This document shows positions 41,784-50,292 of a stretch of 64,000 nt of DNA, piece by piece. The DNA is taken from assembly GCF_000235425.2 (NCBI RefSeq), contig NZ_KI912267.1, forward strand, positions 260,207 to 324,206, read 5' to 3'. The translations under genes and the position numbers were made by a program. The DNA is from Pseudofrankia saprophytica (GTDB taxonomy: Bacteria; Actinomycetota; Actinomycetes; Frankiales; Frankiaceae). The notes beneath the pieces are model-generated. The model worked only from the letters and a program-made list of their open reading frames with translations, made no database searches and was not told where the DNA came from. Every line of letters starts with the position of its first letter. The first letter of the stretch is position 1.

Positions 41784-42494
41784 ATGCCGCTCGCGACTCC
41801 ATCGACACCGGCCACGCCGGCCACGCCGGCACCGTCCACGCCGCCTACGCCGTCCAGGCCCCTGCTCGTCGACGTCGTCGTGTTCGACGGGGTCGACGAG
41901 CTGGACGTCGTCGGCCCGCTGGAGGTCTTCCGCGACGCCGAGCGCCGTGGCTGCCCGCTGACCAGCCGGCTCGTGACCCGCACCGAGGCCGGCGAGGTCG
42001 TCGGGAGCTTCGGGCTTCGCTTCCGGTCGGACGCCGTGCTCGAGCCCGGCTGCGACGTCCTGGTCGTCCCGGGTGGGAACTGGATCGCCCGTGGCGAGAC
42101 CGGGGCCTGGGCGGAGGTCCGCCGCGGCGAGCTGCTCCCGCCGTTGCGCGCCGCGGCTGGGCGGGCGTCCGTGACGGCGGGCGTCTGCACGGGCACCCTC
42201 GTCCTGGCCGCGGCCGGCCTCGTCGGCGGCCGGCCGGCGGCCACGCATCACGGCGCCGCGGCGGACCTGGCCGGCTACGGCGCCGCCGTCACCGACGCCC
42301 GGGTCGTCGACGACGGCGACCTCGTGACCGCCGGCGGCGTCACCAGCGGCATCGACCTGGCCCTCTGGCTCGTCGAGCGCTTCTTCGGCGCCCACCACGC
42401 GGACGCCATCGCCGACCGCCTGGAGTACCACCGCGCCCGGGCCGTGACCGTCGAAGCGGCCGCCGCGCCCAAGGACCGCGGGGCGAGAACCTAG
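41784..42494 (+). CDS. DJ-1/PfpI-family protein
   Basis: 236 aa from ATG 41784. After a Thr/Pro/Ala-rich head with TPATPATPAPSTPPTP, the class-I amidotransferase-like fold begins VDVVVFDGVDELDVVGPLEVF. VVPGGNW and the nucleophile elbow with Cys in TAGVCTGTLVLAAAGLV are present, followed by ATHHGAAADLAGYG and VTAGGVTSGIDLALWLVERFFG. This matches the isonitrile-hydratase-like/AraC-N-terminal branch of the superfamily without a HTH. The activity is not certain. Confidence 0.85.
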   Translation: MPLATPSTPATPATPAPSTPPTPSRPLLVDVVVFDGVDELDVVGPLEVFRDAERRGCPLTSRLVTRTEAGEVVGSFGLRFRSDAVLEPGCDVLVVPGGNWIARGETGAWAEVRRGELLPPLRAAAGRASVTAGVCTGTLVLAAAGLVGGRPAATHHGAAADLAGYGAAVTDARVVDDGDLVTAGGVTSGIDLALWLVERFFGAHHADAIADRLEYHRARAVTVEAAAAPKDRGART

Positions 42495-43225
42495 GAAGCT
42501 CCTGGGGAACGATCGTCACGGGCGAGCGTCGCAACACCGACGAGCGCGCCAGATCATGGTTCAGTTCATGATCCGGTGGATGTTTGCCGCTCTGGCACGC
42601 AAGAACGCAATCACCCTGGGAACGTCTTGACGATCGCGGAGTCAACCCCGCTTGGAGCCCGGCCCGAGCTCGGTCGGGGTGCCGCTCGTGCGGTCGGGCG
42701 TTCATCCTGTCCGACGTCAGAGTCACAACCAGCGCCGTTTGGCGCCCCTGACGTCTGACCCGACGCCCGGGATCCCCCGGCGCCTGCCACGACGCAGAAC
42801 GGAGGCGACCGGGGTGGCGCTGCGCGCCGCCCGCTCATCCATCCATGGGCTGTGGCGGGCGGGAAGCCAAGGATCCGCCCCACAAGCCATGACCGGATCC
42901 GATGAGGGATCTGAGTAATTAGGGTTCCTCGTTCTGGCGCCGACAGGCCCACCGGATCGCCACTGGGCTCCAGCACCGCCGGTCACCAGCGGCTCTCCCC
43001 GGCCCACGTGCAGGCCGAGTCGGGTCTGATCACTCGAAGAGCCGAGGCACCACCTCGCGGCTGGTGCGCCCGGCGCCGCCCGGCGGGGCCCGCTGCCCGC
43101 TCGGGGATCTCCGTCCGGCCGGCATGTGAGGCGACCTTATGATCCTAAGGATTGTGACGGGGGACGCGGCAGAAAATGACGCAGCGGCACAGGATGCCAA
43201 CTCTTCGCTATCGTCTGGTAACAGA
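42495..43225. other. Gene-free stretch upstream of the TIR-NACHT gene, with a structured inverted repeat
   Basis: No ORF with coding bias; base composition is visibly less GC-rich than the flanks. A nested inverted repeat spans 42713-42755: outer arms GACGTCAG/CTGACGTC, inner stem GCGCC-GTTT-GGCGC. A TATCGT box at 43209-43214 lies at promoter distance from the ATG at 43226. I see no tRNA, attachment site or transposase trace. Confidence 0.55.
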
Positions 43226-46200
43226 ATGGTGGCGGACTTCCTGTTCAGCTATGTCGACTCGGACCGGCCCTGGGCCGAGTGGCTCGCCTGGGAGCTCGTC
43301 GAGGCGGGGTACCTGCCCGCGGTGCGGGCCTGGGATCTCGTTCCTGGTCGGCTGGTCCTCGACTGGGAGAACCAACGGGTGTCCACGGCACGACGCACGC
43401 TGGTAGTGCTGTCGCCAGACGCGCTGGACTCGCGAGAACTCGTGGCGCAGTGGGAGGCCGCGTTCAGCGCCGACCCACTGGGAGAGGACCGCCGGCTGGT
43501 ACCGGTCGTCGTGCGGCGCTGCTCCCCGGCGGGTCTTCTCGGCGGCCGCGTCCCGATCGACCTGGCCGGACTCGACGAGCACGAGGCTCGGGAGAAACTG
43601 CTAGCCGGGATCAAGGCGGTGGTGCTGGGCCCTCGTAGGCCGGCCGTGAGACCGCCGTTTCCCAGGCCGGAGCACGAGCGCGCGGGCGGGTCGCGGCCCG
43701 GATATCCCGGCGTGCGGCTCCCAGCCGAGATGACGGATCTGCTGGCCAGGGTCGCGCAGGCCTACCGGGAACGCTTCCCAGGCGCGTCGGTCACCCGCGC
43801 CGTCGGTCCCGGTGGCCGGGTCCGCTACCTGCGGGTCCGGGCCGACGTCGAGGGCAGGACGCGCCGCTGGCCTGTGGGAGTCCACGATGGCGACCTCGAC
43901 GAGGCGGCGTTGGCGTCCTTCGTCGACGAGGTGCACACCGTGTACGAGAGACGCATCCCGTACGTCGAATCCGAGCTGGTCCACAGCGGGCGTCTCACCG
44001 ACGAGGTCCTGGCCGGCAAGGCCCGCAGACATGGGGTGCAGCTGCTCAGCGTCCTCGCCGCGGAGCGAGGCTGGGACCCGACTGGCTACCGCGACCGTCT
44101 GGCCGCCAGCCTGGCCGACGACCGGATCTATCCTGCGGACCTGTACGTCCCGCAGCGCTACGCCGTCGTCCGGTTCGGTGAGCCGGAGGCCGAGCCGCCC
44201 CGGGACGACGTCCTCGGGACGATCGAAAACTGGCTCGACGTCCGCGACCCCCGGCTCGTGCTCGTGCTCGCCGATTTCGGCCTCGGGAAGACCTTCCTTG
44301 CCCGGGAACTGGCCCGCCAGCTCCCGGAGCGGCTGCCGCGGCTGACCCCGATGCTGATCAACCTGCGGGCCTTCGAGAAGAGTCACAGCCTCGACACGGT
44401 GCTCGCCGTGCATCTGCAGGAGTCAGGCGAGGACGGGGTGCGCGTCCAGGCGGTGCGGCGGATGCTGGACCGCGGCGAACTGTTGCTGATCTTCGACGGA
44501 TTCGACGAGCTGGCGGTGCGACTGACCTACGATGCCGCCGCCGACCACCTGCGGATGATCCTCTCGGCGGTGTCCGGCCGCGCGAAGGTGCTGCTGACCA
44601 GCAGGACCCAGCATTTCGCCCACGACGACCAGTGGCGTACCCCGCTCGCCGAGCAGGTCGAGCGCGTCCCGGTGGCCCGCACGGTGGTCCGGCTCGCCGA
44701 CTTCGACGACGCGCAGATCCTGGATTTCCTCACGCGTTCCTTCACCCGGTCGCCCGACCCGGACGAGCCGTCGCCGTGGGAGGCGGCGCGCCAGCGGATG
44801 GACCTGCTGGCCGTGGTGCCCGACCTGCGCGGGCTGTCCCGCACACCGCGCATGCTCGAGTTCATCGCCGCCCTGCCCAAGAAGGACCTGGAAGCCGCCC
44901 GCTCGGCGGGCGGCATGGTCACCAGGACCGACCTGTACCGGGTGCTCGTCGACCGCTGGCTGGACTTCGAATCCCGGCGGAAGCGCCCCAGTCCCGGTTC
45001 CCGGCCCGGCCTGGACATCAGCCAGCTCCGGACGGTGGCGATCGCCATCGCCGAACGGCTCTGGGCCGGCGGCCGGCTGGGCCTGGACCTCGTGGAGCTC
45101 GCCGCCGTTGTCGAGGGGGCGCTGCCCGGTCTGGGCACGACGAGCCTGCGGACCGCGGAGGCGGTGTTCTCGGTCGGGTCGGGGAGCCTGCTGGTACGTG
45201 ATGAGGCCGACCTGTTCTGCTTCCTGCACTCCTCGGTGCTGGAGTTCCTGATCGCCGAGGCCATCGCCCGGCAGTTCGACGCCGACGGCGACAGTGTTCT
45301 GGCCCGCGCGGCGGCGATGTCCGAGCTGGTCGTCGACTTCCTCGTCGGCGCCGCGTCCCGTCCGGTGCTGGAACGCTGGGTCCGCGGCGCGCTGGCGGGC
45401 CCGCGCGGCGCACCCGGTGCAGCCGGCGCATCCGGCGCCGCGGTCGCCCGTGGGAACGCGCTCGCCGTCGGCAGGCGTCTCGGGATGCCTGTCGGGCGTG
45501 ACCTGGCCGGGCTGGATCTGCGCGACCTCGACCTGTCCCGCGAGACCCTGCGCCATGCCGACCTGCGCGGCGCCGTCCTCGCGGGGGTGCGCCTGGGCGA
45601 CGTCGACCTCACCGGCGCCGACCTTCGCGGCGCCGACCTGCGCGGCGCCACGCTGGTGCGCCCTCGCCTCGCCGGAGCCGAGCTCGCGGACAGCCGCTGG
45701 CATGGGGCCGCGCTGCTGGCACATGATCTGGACCCCGCGGACCTTCCCGCCGAACTCGCCCCGGCCGCCGTCACCGGTCGCGACGCCGTGGAACCGATGC
45801 TCCTGCCCGCGGCGACCGCGATCCTCACGCTTTCCTGGTCCCGCGATGGGAGCCTGGTCGCCGCGACGTGGGGCTCCCAGCTCGTCGTGACCACCGCGGA
45901 CCTGCGTCCACTGCGCGTGCTGTCCGGCCACCATGGCGGGGTGTTGGCCGCGGCGTTCGCCCCGGACGGCACCACCCTCGCCAGCGCGGGGAACGACCGC
46001 ACCGTCCGCCTGTGGGACGTCGCCACCGGCCGGGAGACCCGCACCCTCACCGGCCACGGCGATGGGGTGCTGGCGGTGGCGTTCTCCCCGGACGGACGCA
46101 CCCTCGCCAGCGCGGGGAACGACCGCACCACCCGGCTGTGGGACGTCGCCACCGGCCGGGAGACCCGCACCCTCACCGGCCACCGCGGCGTCGTGCGGTC

Positions 46201-47737
46201 GGTGGCGTTCTCCCCGGACGGCAACGCCCTCGCCACCGCCGGAAGCGACGCCACCGGGCGGCTCTGGGACCTCGTCACCGGCCAGGAGACCCGCACCCTC
46301 ACCGGCCACGACGGCGTCGTGTGGTCGGTGGCGTTCTCCCCGGACGGCGACACCCTCGCCACCGCCGACGACGCCGCCGGGCGGCTCTGGGATCTCGTCA
46401 CCGGCCAGGAGACCCGCACCCTCACCGGCCACCGCGGCGTCGTGTGGTCGGTGGCGTTCTCCCCGGATGGCAACGCCCTCGCCACCGCGGGAGACGACGG
46501 CACCGCCCGCCTGTGGGACGTCGCGACCGGCCGGGAGACCCGGACCCTCACCGGCCACCGCGGTGGAGTCCGGTCGGTGGCGTTCACCCCGGACGGGCGC
46601 ATGCTCGCCACCGCCGCGGACGACGCCACCGGACGGCTCTGGGAGGTGGCCACCGGCCGGGAGATCCGCACCCTCACCGGCCACCAGGACTGGGTGATGT
46701 CGGCGGTGTTCGCCCCCGATGGCCGCACCCTCGCCACCTCCGGATGCGACTGCATCGCCCGCCTGTGGGACGTCGCCACCGGCCGGGAGATCCGCACCCT
46801 CACCGGCCACCAGGACTGGGTGCGGTCGGCGGCCTTCACCCCGGACGGGCGCATGCTCGCCACCGCCGCGGACGACGGCACCGCCCGCCTGTGGGACGTC
46901 GCCACCGGCCGGGAGATCCGCACCCTCACCGGCCACCAGGACTGGGTGCGGTCGGCGGCCTTCACCCCGGACGGGCGCATGCTCGCCACCGCCGGAAGCG
47001 ACCGCACCACCCGGCTCTGGGACGTCGCCACAGGCCGGGAGATCCGCACCCTCACCGGCCACGGCGGTGGGGTGCTGGCGGTGGCGTTCTCCCCGGACGG
47101 CAACACCCTCACCACCGCGGGGAACGACCGCACCGTCCGCCTGTGGGACGTCGCCACCGGCCGGGAGACCCGCACCCTCACCGGCCACCGCGGCGTCGTC
47201 TGGTCGGTGGCGTTCTCCCCGGACGGCAACGCCCTCGCCACCGCCGGAAGCGACGGCACCGCGCGCCTCTGGGATCTCGCCACCGGCCAGGAGACCCGCA
47301 CCTTCAGCGGCCACCGCGGCATCGTCTGGTCGGTGGCGTTCACGCCGGACGGCGGCAGCCTCGCCACCGCGGCGGACGACGGCGTCGCACGGCTCTGGGA
47401 GGTGGCCACCGGCCGGGAGATCCGCACGATCGCCGGTCATCAGGACTGGCTGCTCGGGGTGGCGTTCTCTCCGGACGGACGCACCCTCGCCACCGCCGCG
47501 GACGACGGCACCGCACGGCTCTGGGACGTCGAGTCGGGGCTGCTGGTCGCCACGTTGACGGGCTTCGGTGACGGTGGTTGGGCGGCGTTGCTACCGGACG
47601 GGTCCTACCAGCTGGAGGGCGACGCCGGCGACCGGTTGTGGTGGGTGATGAAGCAGCGACGGTTCGCGCCCGGAGAACTCGATGGGCTGGCTCCCGAGGT
47701 CCGCCGGCGTGGGTGGGACGAGCCAATCGCGCGGTAG
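43226..47737 (+). CDS. TIR-NACHT-pentapeptide-WD40 STAND protein (NLR-like)
   Basis: 1503 aa. Residues 1-130 form a TIR domain (VADFLFSYVDSDRPWAEWLA; Glu77 in QWEAAF at the NADase position). A middle domain (about 150-330), with SELVHSGRLTDEVLAGKARRHGVQLLSV, resembles restriction-endonuclease-like modules seen beside NACHT but lacks clear catalytic residues. NACHT: Walker A ADFGLGKTFLAREL (about 349), Walker B LLLIFDGFDEL (about 425). Pentapeptide-like ADLRGADLRGATL repeats (about 760-830) lead to 14-15 WD40 blades. Known relatives sense a trigger, oligomerise and deplete NAD. The ATG 43226 is preferred because the in-frame codons from ATG 43139 lack GC3 bias, although 43139 has a GAGG site. 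No separate effector gene is adjacent. Confidence 0.9.
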   Translation: MVADFLFSYVDSDRPWAEWLAWELVEAGYLPAVRAWDLVPGRLVLDWENQRVSTARRTLVVLSPDALDSRELVAQWEAAFSADPLGEDRRLVPVVVRRCSPAGLLGGRVPIDLAGLDEHEAREKLLAGIKAVVLGPRRPAVRPPFPRPEHERAGGSRPGYPGVRLPAEMTDLLARVAQAYRERFPGASVTRAVGPGGRVRYLRVRADVEGRTRRWPVGVHDGDLDEAALASFVDEVHTVYERRIPYVESELVHSGRLTDEVLAGKARRHGVQLLSVLAAERGWDPTGYRDRLAASLADDRIYPADLYVPQRYAVVRFGEPEAEPPRDDVLGTIENWLDVRDPRLVLVLADFGLGKTFLARELARQLPERLPRLTPMLINLRAFEKSHSLDTVLAVHLQESGEDGVRVQAVRRMLDRGELLLIFDGFDELAVRLTYDAAADHLRMILSAVSGRAKVLLTSRTQHFAHDDQWRTPLAEQVERVPVARTVVRLADFDDAQILDFLTRSFTRSPDPDEPSPWEAARQRMDLLAVVPDLRGLSRTPRMLEFIAALPKKDLEAARSAGGMVTRTDLYRVLVDRWLDFESRRKRPSPGSRPGLDISQLRTVAIAIAERLWAGGRLGLDLVELAAVVEGALPGLGTTSLRTAEAVFSVGSGSLLVRDEADLFCFLHSSVLEFLIAEAIARQFDADGDSVLARAAAMSELVVDFLVGAASRPVLERWVRGALAGPRGAPGAAGASGAAVARGNALAVGRRLGMPVGRDLAGLDLRDLDLSRETLRHADLRGAVLAGVRLGDVDLTGADLRGADLRGATLVRPRLAGAELADSRWHGAALLAHDLDPADLPAELAPAAVTGRDAVEPMLLPAATAILTLSWSRDGSLVAATWGSQLVVTTADLRPLRVLSGHHGGVLAAAFAPDGTTLASAGNDRTVRLWDVATGRETRTLTGHGDGVLAVAFSPDGRTLASAGNDRTTRLWDVATGRETRTLTGHRGVVRSVAFSPDGNALATAGSDATGRLWDLVTGQETRTLTGHDGVVWSVAFSPDGDTLATADDAAGRLWDLVTGQETRTLTGHRGVVWSVAFSPDGNALATAGDDGTARLWDVATGRETRTLTGHRGGVRSVAFTPDGRMLATAADDATGRLWEVATGREIRTLTGHQDWVMSAVFAPDGRTLATSGCDCIARLWDVATGREIRTLTGHQDWVRSAAFTPDGRMLATAADDGTARLWDVATGREIRTLTGHQDWVRSAAFTPDGRMLATAGSDRTTRLWDVATGREIRTLTGHGGGVLAVAFSPDGNTLTTAGNDRTVRLWDVATGRETRTLTGHRGVVWSVAFSPDGNALATAGSDGTARLWDLATGQETRTFSGHRGIVWSVAFTPDGGSLATAADDGVARLWEVATGREIRTIAGHQDWLLGVAFSPDGRTLATAADDGTARLWDVESGLLVATLTGFGDGGWAALLPDGSYQLEGDAGDRLWWVMKQRRFAPGELDGLAPEVRRRGWDEPIAR
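45919..47560. repeat. Array of near-identical 126-bp WD40-coding units
   Basis: About 13 consecutive units of 126 bp (one of 123 bp) each encode L(T/S)GH...(A/S)VAFSPDG...LATAG.D.TARLWDVATGRE(T/I)RT. Long stretches are identical between units at the DNA level, including silent positions, which implies recent duplication or gene conversion. Variation concentrates in the dipeptide after GH (HG, GD, RG, DG, QD, GG) and the residues before the LW. Assembly errors in copy number are possible. Confidence 0.85.
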
Positions 47738-47936
47738 ACGGCGACCAGGCGACGAGACCCGGCGGTCGCGTCGCCCGGCCGGGTATCCGCGTGCTATGAC
47801 ACCGCCCACATCGACAGCCCACGAACAGGCATATTGCGCCCACCGCAACAAGGCTGTTGCGGCGTGAGGGACCAATCCGGGACCGTGCTGTGCCAAACGG
47901 CCCGCATCTCTGGCTTTGCCGGTCCCGGAGGCTCCC

Positions 47937-49175
47937 GTGCAGTTCTCGTTGTTCTATCCCGTGGCCGTCGCCCGTAGCGACCAGCTCGGCACCGGTCTTC
48001 TCGGACTCGACAACGCGCTCTATGGCACCGCGATCGCGGAACTCAGGGAACAGGCGGTCTGCGCGGACGAGTACGGCTGGACGTCGCTGATGCTCGCCGA
48101 ACACCATTTCGAGGTCGAGGGCTACCAGGTGACCCCGAACCCGCTGATGCTCAACGTCTATCTGGCGCAGCACACCACACGGCTGCGCCACGGCCAGATG
48201 GGGCTCGTCCTGCCCAACTGGAACCCGCTGCGGCTCGCCGAGGACATCGCGATGGCCGACCACCTGACCGGCGGCCGCCTCGACATCGGGCTCAGCCGCG
48301 GCTATCAGACCAGGTCCGTCGGCACGCTGGCCCAGCACCACGGAGTCGGCGCCGCCGGCACCGACCGGGCCGAGGCCGAGGCGCGCAACCGGGAGGTCTT
48401 CGAGGAGTGGTTCGAGGTCATGCACCGCTCCTGGACGCGGGACCTGTGGTCGTACTCCGGCGCGTTCATCCAGGTCCCGCCGCCGGGCCTCGCCTGGCCG
48501 CACCCGATCTCGGCGCGGCTCGGCGCCGGGATCACCGACGGTGAGGTCACCCAGGTCGCGACGGTTCCCAAACCGCTGCAGACGCCGCACCCGCCGCTGT
48601 TCACCACCCTGACGCAGAGCCCACGCACCCTCGACTGGGCGGCCCGGGTGGGCAGCACCATCGTCACGATCGCCACCGATCCGGGGATGACCCGCGGCCT
48701 GTTCGAGGCCTACGCGGCGGCGGCCGCGACCCATGGCCGCGAGGTCCGCGTCGGTGAGTACCGCCGCGACGGCGGGGTCGCGCTGTGCAGGATGCTGGCC
48801 GTGGGTGCCACGCACGAGGAGGCGTGGGAGACGGCGCGGCAGAGCGTCGTGTTCGCTACCGACTGGCTCGGCGAGTTCGGTTTCTTCGAGGCCTGGCGGC
48901 TACCCGGCCAGGTGGGCCCGGTACCTCGCACGCTCGAGCAGATGGTCGCCGCCGGCGCCATCCTCGTCGGCACTCCGGACGAGGTGGGCGAACAGATCGA
49001 GAAGCTGCGTGACGCGACGGGCGTCGAGTACATCATCTTTCAGGGCATGGGTGGTCTGGTCGAGCACCAGCGCATGCTCGACACGATCTCGCTGTTCGGC
49101 GAACGAGTGATCCCGGCGCTGTCGGCGCGGGAGACGCCACCCGCGAGCGAGATCCCGGCATCGGCGGTGCGCTGA
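47937..49175 (+). CDS. LLM-class flavin-dependent oxidoreductase
   Basis: 412 aa from GTG 47937, 5 nt after GGAGG. It is a luciferase-like TIM barrel: VQFSLFYPVAVARSDQ at strand 1, TSLMLAEHHFEVEGYQVTPNPLML, LRLAEDIAMADHLTGGRLDIGLSRGY and a C-terminal VEYIIFQGMGGLVEHQRMLDTISLFGERVIP. The AEHHF and DHLTGGR motifs are typical of FMN- or F420-dependent monooxygenases of this class. The substrate is unknown. The IclR gene 177 bp downstream may control it. Confidence 0.9.
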   Translation: MQFSLFYPVAVARSDQLGTGLLGLDNALYGTAIAELREQAVCADEYGWTSLMLAEHHFEVEGYQVTPNPLMLNVYLAQHTTRLRHGQMGLVLPNWNPLRLAEDIAMADHLTGGRLDIGLSRGYQTRSVGTLAQHHGVGAAGTDRAEAEARNREVFEEWFEVMHRSWTRDLWSYSGAFIQVPPPGLAWPHPISARLGAGITDGEVTQVATVPKPLQTPHPPLFTTLTQSPRTLDWAARVGSTIVTIATDPGMTRGLFEAYAAAAATHGREVRVGEYRRDGGVALCRMLAVGATHEEAWETARQSVVFATDWLGEFGFFEAWRLPGQVGPVPRTLEQMVAAGAILVGTPDEVGEQIEKLRDATGVEYIIFQGMGGLVEHQRMLDTISLFGERVIPALSARETPPASEIPASAVR

Positions 49176-49352
49176 TTCTTTTCGGCGAAAAGAGACCGCC
49201 GGGCGCTTGGGCGTGCGAGCCTGATCGCACGGGCGAGGTCTTGGTTTCTCGGCCTGGGTTGCGTGCGTGCAATGAATCGTAACGCGTCGGAAACAAACAT
49301 CCGCTGGAACCCGTCCTTGTCGAAGTCAGCCACTGCGGTATGTGAAGGAGCC

Positions 49353-50168
49353 ATGAGCGTCGACGGACACTCGAGCCGGATGGACGGGGTGCGCTCGGTC
49401 GACCGGGCCTTCAACGCGTTGGAACTGCTCGTCGAGGCCGCGCCGCACACGGTGCGAGTGGTGGACGTGGCCGCTCGGATTGGAGCGGATCCGGCGACCG
49501 CGTCCCGTCTCCTGGCGACGTTGACCAACCGCGGCTACGCCAGCCGCACGCCGCAGCGGCGCTACACGGTCGGGCCGCGCTCGCTACGGATGGCATCCGG
49601 CTGGGTGGAGCGTCTCCAGGTGGCGAGCGCGGGGCCGATGGAGCGGATGTCGCGCGCCACCGGCGAGGTCGTCATGCTCACCCAGTTGCTCGGTACGCAC
49701 GCCGTGCCCATCGCGAGCCGGGTGCCGCCGGGCCGGGGCGTCGACTCGCTTCCCGCCTTCGACGACGGCATTCCCGGCGACGGTGGCATGGGCGCCGCCT
49801 ACCCCGTCTGGGCAACGGCGGCCGGGCGCGCGCTGCTCGCCGCCCTGCCGCCGGTGGAACGGCGCCGGGCGTTGCCACTCGAGCCGTATCCCAGCTTCAC
49901 CGCCCGGACCCCGACCAACTGGCCCGACCTCCGTGACCTGGTGCGGACCGGCGTACGTGACGGCATGCATTTCGAACAGGGTGAGGCGGTCGCCGGACTC
50001 TGGTGCTACGCGCTGCCATTACCCCGGGGCACCCAGGGCGAGGTCCTCTCGCTCTCCGTCCTCGCCACCGGCGACCTGAACCCGTCCAGGCATGCCCGCA
50101 TCCTGCGCGCCCTGCGCGCCGAAAGCCGAACGCTGGGCGACCACATCGCGCTCGTTCCCACCCCGTAA
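49353..50168 (+). CDS. IclR-family transcriptional regulator
   Basis: 271 aa from ATG 49353 with GAAGGAG 3 bp upstream. The N-terminal winged helix reads VRSVDRAFNALELLVEAAPHTVRVVDVAARIGADPATASRLLATLTNRGYASRTPQRRYTVGPR. The C-terminal effector domain shows PVWATAAGRALLAALPPVERR and LWCYALPLPRGTQGEVLSLSV. It probably responds to an aromatic or small organic acid. It may be co-regulated with the LLM oxidoreductase just upstream. Confidence 0.9.
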   Translation: MSVDGHSSRMDGVRSVDRAFNALELLVEAAPHTVRVVDVAARIGADPATASRLLATLTNRGYASRTPQRRYTVGPRSLRMASGWVERLQVASAGPMERMSRATGEVVMLTQLLGTHAVPIASRVPPGRGVDSLPAFDDGIPGDGGMGAAYPVWATAAGRALLAALPPVERRRALPLEPYPSFTARTPTNWPDLRDLVRTGVRDGMHFEQGEAVAGLWCYALPLPRGTQGEVLSLSVLATGDLNPSRHARILRALRAESRTLGDHIALVPTP

Positions 50169-50292
50169 CCCCGGCGGCGCTCACGCCGCCCCCGCCAAGA
50201 GGTCGGCCGCGGGCTGCCTGAGGCATACCGACTCGACAAGCCCGGCGTCTACCGCCGGCCCGACGTCTACCACCAGCGCCGATCGGGCGTGG

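Noticed and set aside
42900-43020. tRNA-like or attachment-site sequence upstream of the TIR-NACHT gene
   Set aside because: The GGTTC-like string lacks a matching acceptor stem and T-arm; no direct repeat flanks the gene.
44423-47440. 1005-aa and 966-aa minus-strand ORFs opposite the WD40 array
   Set aside because: The repeat structure of the WD40 DNA keeps all frames open; the translations are repetitive and have no fold.
45919-47560. Possible CRISPR or VNTR array
   Set aside because: The 126-bp units are contiguous coding repeats without spacers and translate to WD40 blades in one frame.
47937-50168. LLM oxidoreductase and IclR regulator as partners of the TIR-NACHT system
   Set aside because: Both families are common metabolic genes, spacing is about 200 bp with separate ribosome sites, and no functional link is visible.
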